8,404 nucleotides of DNA from assembly GCA_016839405.1 (NCBI GenBank), contig JAEOUJ010000038.1:1-8404 (forward strand), given 5' to 3'. The DNA is from Candidatus Gerdarchaeota archaeon. Its GTDB lineage: Archaea > Asgardarchaeota > Heimdallarchaeia > JABLTI01. Under the pieces are notes generated by a model. It had not been told where the DNA came from and searched no databases. It saw only the letters and a list, made by a program, of their open reading frames with translations. Shown piece by piece: positions 6,462-8,404 of this stretch. Each line of letters begins with the position of its first letter. Position 1 is the first letter of the stretch. The position numbers and the translations under genes are program-made.

Positions 6462-6487
6462 AAATGTTTAAATTTAGTTGAACATTT
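6462..6487. repeat. Inverted repeat upstream of the regulator, possible operator
   Basis: AAATGTT (6462-6468) and AACATTT (6481-6487) are perfect inverted copies with centres 19 bases apart, close to two helical turns. This spacing suits a dimeric winged-helix protein. The repeat lies about 100 bases before the regulator ATG and about 45 bases upstream of a TATA-like GATATTTATG (6529-6538). Autoregulation is a guess, since short AT-rich inverted repeats arise often by chance here. Apart from this and the T tract, the 180-base gap 6407-6586 holds nothing I can name. Confidence 0.25.
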
Positions 6488-6586
6488 AAGCAAATTAAAA
6501 AGATTAAAATAACTGATTACTAAAGTAAGATATTTATGAACTGAAGTAATTTGTTTAGAAAATAGTACTACGTTTAATCACCTAGG

Positions 6587-7252
6587 ATGGTCAAAAATAT
6601 TATGACTAATGACTTAGAAGAAGAAAATTATAATGAAACAAAAAGCAGAATAAAAATAGTTACCAAACCCGAAGATATCAAAATACTAGTAGATCCCATG
6701 CGCCGAAAAATTCTTACGGCTTTACGAGAAGGAATTGAAGAAGATGACGGAACAATAAGAAAGGAAATGACAGTCCCAGAAATTGCTTACAGGAAACTTG
6801 GATTAAAAGAGAAGCAGGCATCGAAATTATACCATCATATCGATAAGCTATTGAAATCAGGATTTTTACGCATTGCTCGAGAAGAGAAAAAAACTAGAAG
6901 TACAATTACTTATTATGAGCGTACAGCTCCTGCATTTGTATTAGCAAGTACTATAGATGAGGTTGAACGTCAAGAGGGAATTAGAACAACGCCATTAATC
7001 TCATTCATAAATGATGGCTTTAATTTAAGACTATCTCAAAAAGAACAAGATGAAGTACAAATATTAATTGATGAATATACCACAAGACAGCATAAATACA
7101 TAGTTAGTGCTGCTCAAAAACTTAAAGGAAATATTCCAGAAGATAGGTTAAGGGATGTACTTATTTTCATGCAAGGACAATATGCCTCGCAAGATAAACG
7201 GTGTCAAGAGATACGCAGTGTATTAACCAAATATATAAAAATTGAACTTTAA
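6587..7252 (+). CDS. ArsR-like winged-helix transcriptional regulator
   Basis: This 221-residue protein has an N-terminal winged helix at about 28-118. KILVDPMRRKILTALREG (32-49) is the typical first helix of ArsR/HTH-20 regulators. MTVPEIAYR (61-69) is the second helix, KQASKLYHHIDKLLKSGFL (76-94) the recognition helix, and IAREEKKTRSTITYYERTA (96-114) the wing. An acidic linker of about ten residues (GIEEDDGTIRKE) is inserted between the first two helices. Residues 119-221 are helical and charged, with no CxC-type metal site, and are likely for dimerisation or ligand sensing. The ligand and targets cannot be read from the sequence. ATG at 6587 or the in-frame ATG at 6602 (codon 6) could start translation; GGATGGT at 6585-6591 could even be a ribosome-binding site for the second. 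The gene appears monocistronic, with a TATA-like box near 6529-6538 and a strong terminator 14 bases after the stop. Confidence 0.88.
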   Translation: MVKNIMTNDLEEENYNETKSRIKIVTKPEDIKILVDPMRRKILTALREGIEEDDGTIRKEMTVPEIAYRKLGLKEKQASKLYHHIDKLLKSGFLRIAREEKKTRSTITYYERTAPAFVLASTIDEVERQEGIRTTPLISFINDGFNLRLSQKEQDEVQILIDEYTTRQHKYIVSAAQKLKGNIPEDRLRDVLIFMQGQYASQDKRCQEIRSVLTKYIKIEL

Positions 7253-7265
7253 TGTTAATAATAAT

Positions 7266-7303
7266 CCTACCAATATATTTTATTGGTAGGAAATCTTTTT
7301 TTT
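7266..7303 (+). terminator. Strong hairpin plus T8 terminator after the regulator
   Basis: CCTACCAATA (7266-7275) and TATTGGTAGG (7281-7290) form a perfect 10-bp stem with a 5-base loop, followed by AAATC and eight Ts (7296-7303). The site begins 14 bases after the regulator stop codon. It has the classic bacterial-type intrinsic terminator form, and the T tract alone would act as an archaeal terminator. The T run merges directly into the TATA-like box of the next gene. Confidence 0.8.
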
Positions 7304-7308
7304 ATAAA
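7301..7308 (+). promoter_or_regulatory. TATA-box candidate for the first TIM-barrel gene
   Basis: TTTATAAA at 7301-7308 is close to the archaeal TATA consensus. Usual spacing puts transcription start near 7330, giving a leader of about 16 bases to the ATG at 7347. This argues against the in-frame upstream TTG at 7326, which would lie before or at the transcription start. Confidence 0.55.
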
Positions 7309-7346
7309 AAACTTACTAGAAAACATTGTTTTTGGTTTGGTTAAAA

Positions 7347-8177
7347 ATGAAAATTGGTATGACTATAGAACCATTTGAAGGATTATCTGTTGGAAATTTA
7401 ATACCACTAGCAAAAGCTATTGCATTAGATCATGTGGAGATTAATGTAAATAGCATTTCAGGTGTTGAAGAAATTATTGAAAATCTTGGGAAACTTACAA
7501 CAACATTTCACATGCCAATACATTCTGTTGATGGTTTTGAGCCAGGTTCTAAAACTCCAAAACTCCAAAACCAAATAAAGAAAGTGATTTCTGTCATAAA
7601 TTCAAATTATCAAGAATTAAATATGTTATATACATTGGCTCATCCACCTGAATCAAAAGAATCAACTTATGATTTATACATAGAATCATTACAACAGATT
7701 GAAACAAAAATCATTCTTGAAAATATACCATGGCAAGAGGATGAAATTTTCATTGAATTTTACTTTAAAACAAAAGATATACTAGGTAAACAATTAGCAG
7801 GACATGCTATAGATGCTCCACATAGATTCCTAACAAATCAAGAAAAGTGGTTAGAAGTGCCAAAGAAATTAAAAGATGAAATCGTGTATGTGCATTTACA
7901 AGATACAACAACCAATAATGATGATCATTTACCTATTGGGCAAGGTGAATTACCATATAATGAATTCATAAATTTCCTGAAGACAATAGATTACAAAGGA
8001 GTAATAAATCAAGAAATAAGACCAAAAGGATTAGATATTGATGCAATAATGAATTCATGTTTAAATGTTGCAAAAGCAATTTCATTATCAAAATTCTTGA
8101 GATTGAAAAGTCGATATATTTTTGTAAAACCTATCCTACGGAGAAAAATTAAACAGGCAATGAAATTAATGAAGTAG
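7347..8177 (+). CDS. TIM-barrel metalloprotein of the endonuclease IV / sugar isomerase-epimerase superfamily
   Basis: This 276-residue protein belongs to the xylose isomerase-like (AP endonuclease 2) superfamily. The start at ATG 7347 is fixed by the downstream paralog, which begins with the same MKIGMTIEP, and by the TATA box position. Metal-ligand strands are visible in order: VEIN (30-33), FHMPIH (54-59, H55), LAHPP (97-101, H99), ILEN (123-126, E125), AIDAPH (154-159, D156/H159), VHLQD (182-186, H183), DDHLPIGQGELPY (192-204, D192/H194) and NQEIRP (221-226, E223). This is the full nine-ligand set of endonuclease IV, including the D-x-x-H and D-x-H...IGxG elements. The canonical Nfo signatures outside the ligands are absent, so a sugar-phosphate isomerase or a nuclease are both open. 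The last 28 residues hold about eleven Lys/Arg and no acid, which is unusual for this fold. Confidence 0.85.
   Translation: MKIGMTIEPFEGLSVGNLIPLAKAIALDHVEINVNSISGVEEIIENLGKLTTTFHMPIHSVDGFEPGSKTPKLQNQIKKVISVINSNYQELNMLYTLAHPPESKESTYDLYIESLQQIETKIILENIPWQEDEIFIEFYFKTKDILGKQLAGHAIDAPHRFLTNQEKWLEVPKKLKDEIVYVHLQDTTTNNDDHLPIGQGELPYNEFINFLKTIDYKGVINQEIRPKGLDIDAIMNSCLNVAKAISLSKFLRLKSRYIFVKPILRRKIKQAMKLMK
7551..7572 (+). repeat. Short 8-base tandem repeat inside the TIM-barrel gene
   Basis: AAAACTCC occurs twice in a row (7551-7558 and 7559-7566) and is followed by a partial third copy, AAAACC. It encodes the region KTPKLQNQ. Because the unit is 8 bases, gain or loss of one copy would shift the reading frame. 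It is probably only a slippage-prone spot; nothing indicates a regulated switch. Confidence 0.5.
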
Positions 8178-8187
8178 ATGTAATTTT

Positions 8188-8219
8188 CAAAATATCTTTA
8201 CTATGATTTAGATATTTTG
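8188..8219 (+). terminator. Ten-base inverted repeat after the first TIM-barrel gene
   Basis: CAAAATATCT (8188-8197) and AGATATTTTG (8210-8219) form a perfect 10-bp stem with a 12-base loop, 10 bases after the stop codon. No immediate long T run follows; the next is TTTTTC at 8245-8250. It may be an mRNA 3'-end hairpin that separates the two TIM-barrel paralogs transcriptionally. Confidence 0.45.
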
Positions 8220-8229
8220 TACAATTTGT

Positions 8230-8271
8230 TAAATTACAATGAAGTTTTTCTTTATTACCAAATGTAATTTA
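8230..8271. repeat. Inverted repeat between the TIM-barrel paralogs
   Basis: TAAATTACA (8230-8238) and TGTAATTTA (8263-8271) are perfect 9-base inverted copies 24 bases apart. The core TGTAATT also occurs at 8179-8185 and 8314-8320, the last overlapping the TATA box of the second paralog. This could be a set of regulator sites, or AT-rich background. Confidence 0.3.
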
Positions 8272-8318
8272 GTTAGCTATTCTGTTACTCGTTAATAACA
8301 TAATAAAATGATTTGTAA

Positions 8319-8328
8319 TTATATAAAC
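8319..8328 (+). promoter_or_regulatory. TATA-box candidate for the second TIM-barrel gene
   Basis: TTATATAAAC at 8319-8328 is a good archaeal TATA match. It predicts transcription starting near 8350, only a few bases before the ATG at 8354. The second paralog would then have a leaderless or near-leaderless mRNA; no Shine-Dalgarno-like sequence precedes its ATG. Confidence 0.5.
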
Positions 8329-8353
8329 TTAAATTAAAAAGTAGAATATTGAA

Positions 8354-8404
8354 ATGAAAATTGGTATGACTATTGAACCAATTAAGGGAGTATCGATTAA
8401 AAAG
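8354..8404 (+). CDS. Second TIM-barrel paralog, first 17 codons only (runs off window end)
   Basis: From the ATG at 8354 the frame reads MKIGMTIEPIKGVSIKK up to the window edge with no stop. The first nine residues are identical to the start of the protein at 7347 (MKIGMTIEP), and the next block (IKGVSIKK versus FEGLSVGN) aligns without a gap. The DNA is also nearly identical over the first 27 bases, with one synonymous difference visible (ATA/ATT Ile is not counted as more than that). This is strong evidence for a tandem duplicate on the same strand, 176 bases after the first copy, with its own TATA box. How far the similarity continues, and whether the metal ligands and basic tail are kept, lies outside the window. 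Confidence 0.85.
   Translation, partial: MKIGMTIEPIKGVSIKK

Noticed and set aside
1..8404. CRISPR array, transposon, tRNA/rRNA gene, integration site or defence island
   Set aside because: No regularly spaced repeats, terminal inverted repeats with a transposase, cloverleaf sequences or known defence-gene motifs were seen on either strand.

Overview
The window reads as chromosomal DNA from an AT-rich archaeon. The main evidence is the minus-strand cluster cmk - rpl14e - cbf5: an archaeal-type CMP kinase, ribosomal protein eL14, and the H/ACA pseudouridine synthase Cbf5. This arrangement is characteristic of archaea. Both phenylalanyl-tRNA synthetase subunits are also of the archaeal/eukaryotic type. 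TATA-box-like sequences lie at sensible distances from several starts, and Shine-Dalgarno-like sites are present at some genes. The phylum cannot be fixed from sequence reading alone; an Asgard-type lineage is possible but not demonstrated.

Layout. Positions 1-1555 (minus strand) hold the cbf5 5' half, rpl14e and cmk, with hairpins between the genes and a structured leader in front of rpl14e. Positions 1556-1667 form a divergent promoter region. pheS (1668-3191, plus) and pheT (3215-4879, minus) converge tail to tail. Only 23 bases separate them, and one inverted repeat spans the junction and covers the pheT stop. From 5025 every gene is on the plus strand: a 120-residue protein of unknown function, 20 bases ahead of a uroporphyrinogen-decarboxylase-fold protein (probably one operon); a single-gene ArsR-like winged-helix regulator; a strong hairpin-plus-T8 terminator; a TIM-barrel protein of the endonuclease IV / sugar isomerase superfamily; and the first 17 codons of a second copy of that TIM-barrel gene.

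How the genes work together. The first 4.9 kb is translation machinery: tRNA/rRNA pseudouridylation, a large-subunit ribosomal protein, tRNA-Phe charging, plus CMP kinase for nucleotide supply. The second part is accessory. The UroD-fold protein is clearly not HemE and keeps a modified version of the zinc site seen in methylcobamide:CoM methyltransferases (His-x-His...Cys). The TIM-barrel protein keeps what look like all nine metal ligands of endonuclease IV, with an unusual basic C-terminal tail. The regulator could control these neighbours, but the sequence does not prove it.

No rRNA, tRNA, CRISPR array, transposon or prophage was seen. No stretch longer than about 180 bases lacks a gene. 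I found no convincing new defence or mobile system. The points most worth following are the tandem TIM-barrel paralogs, the altered UroD metal site with its small partner, and the shared pheS/pheT 3' hairpin.
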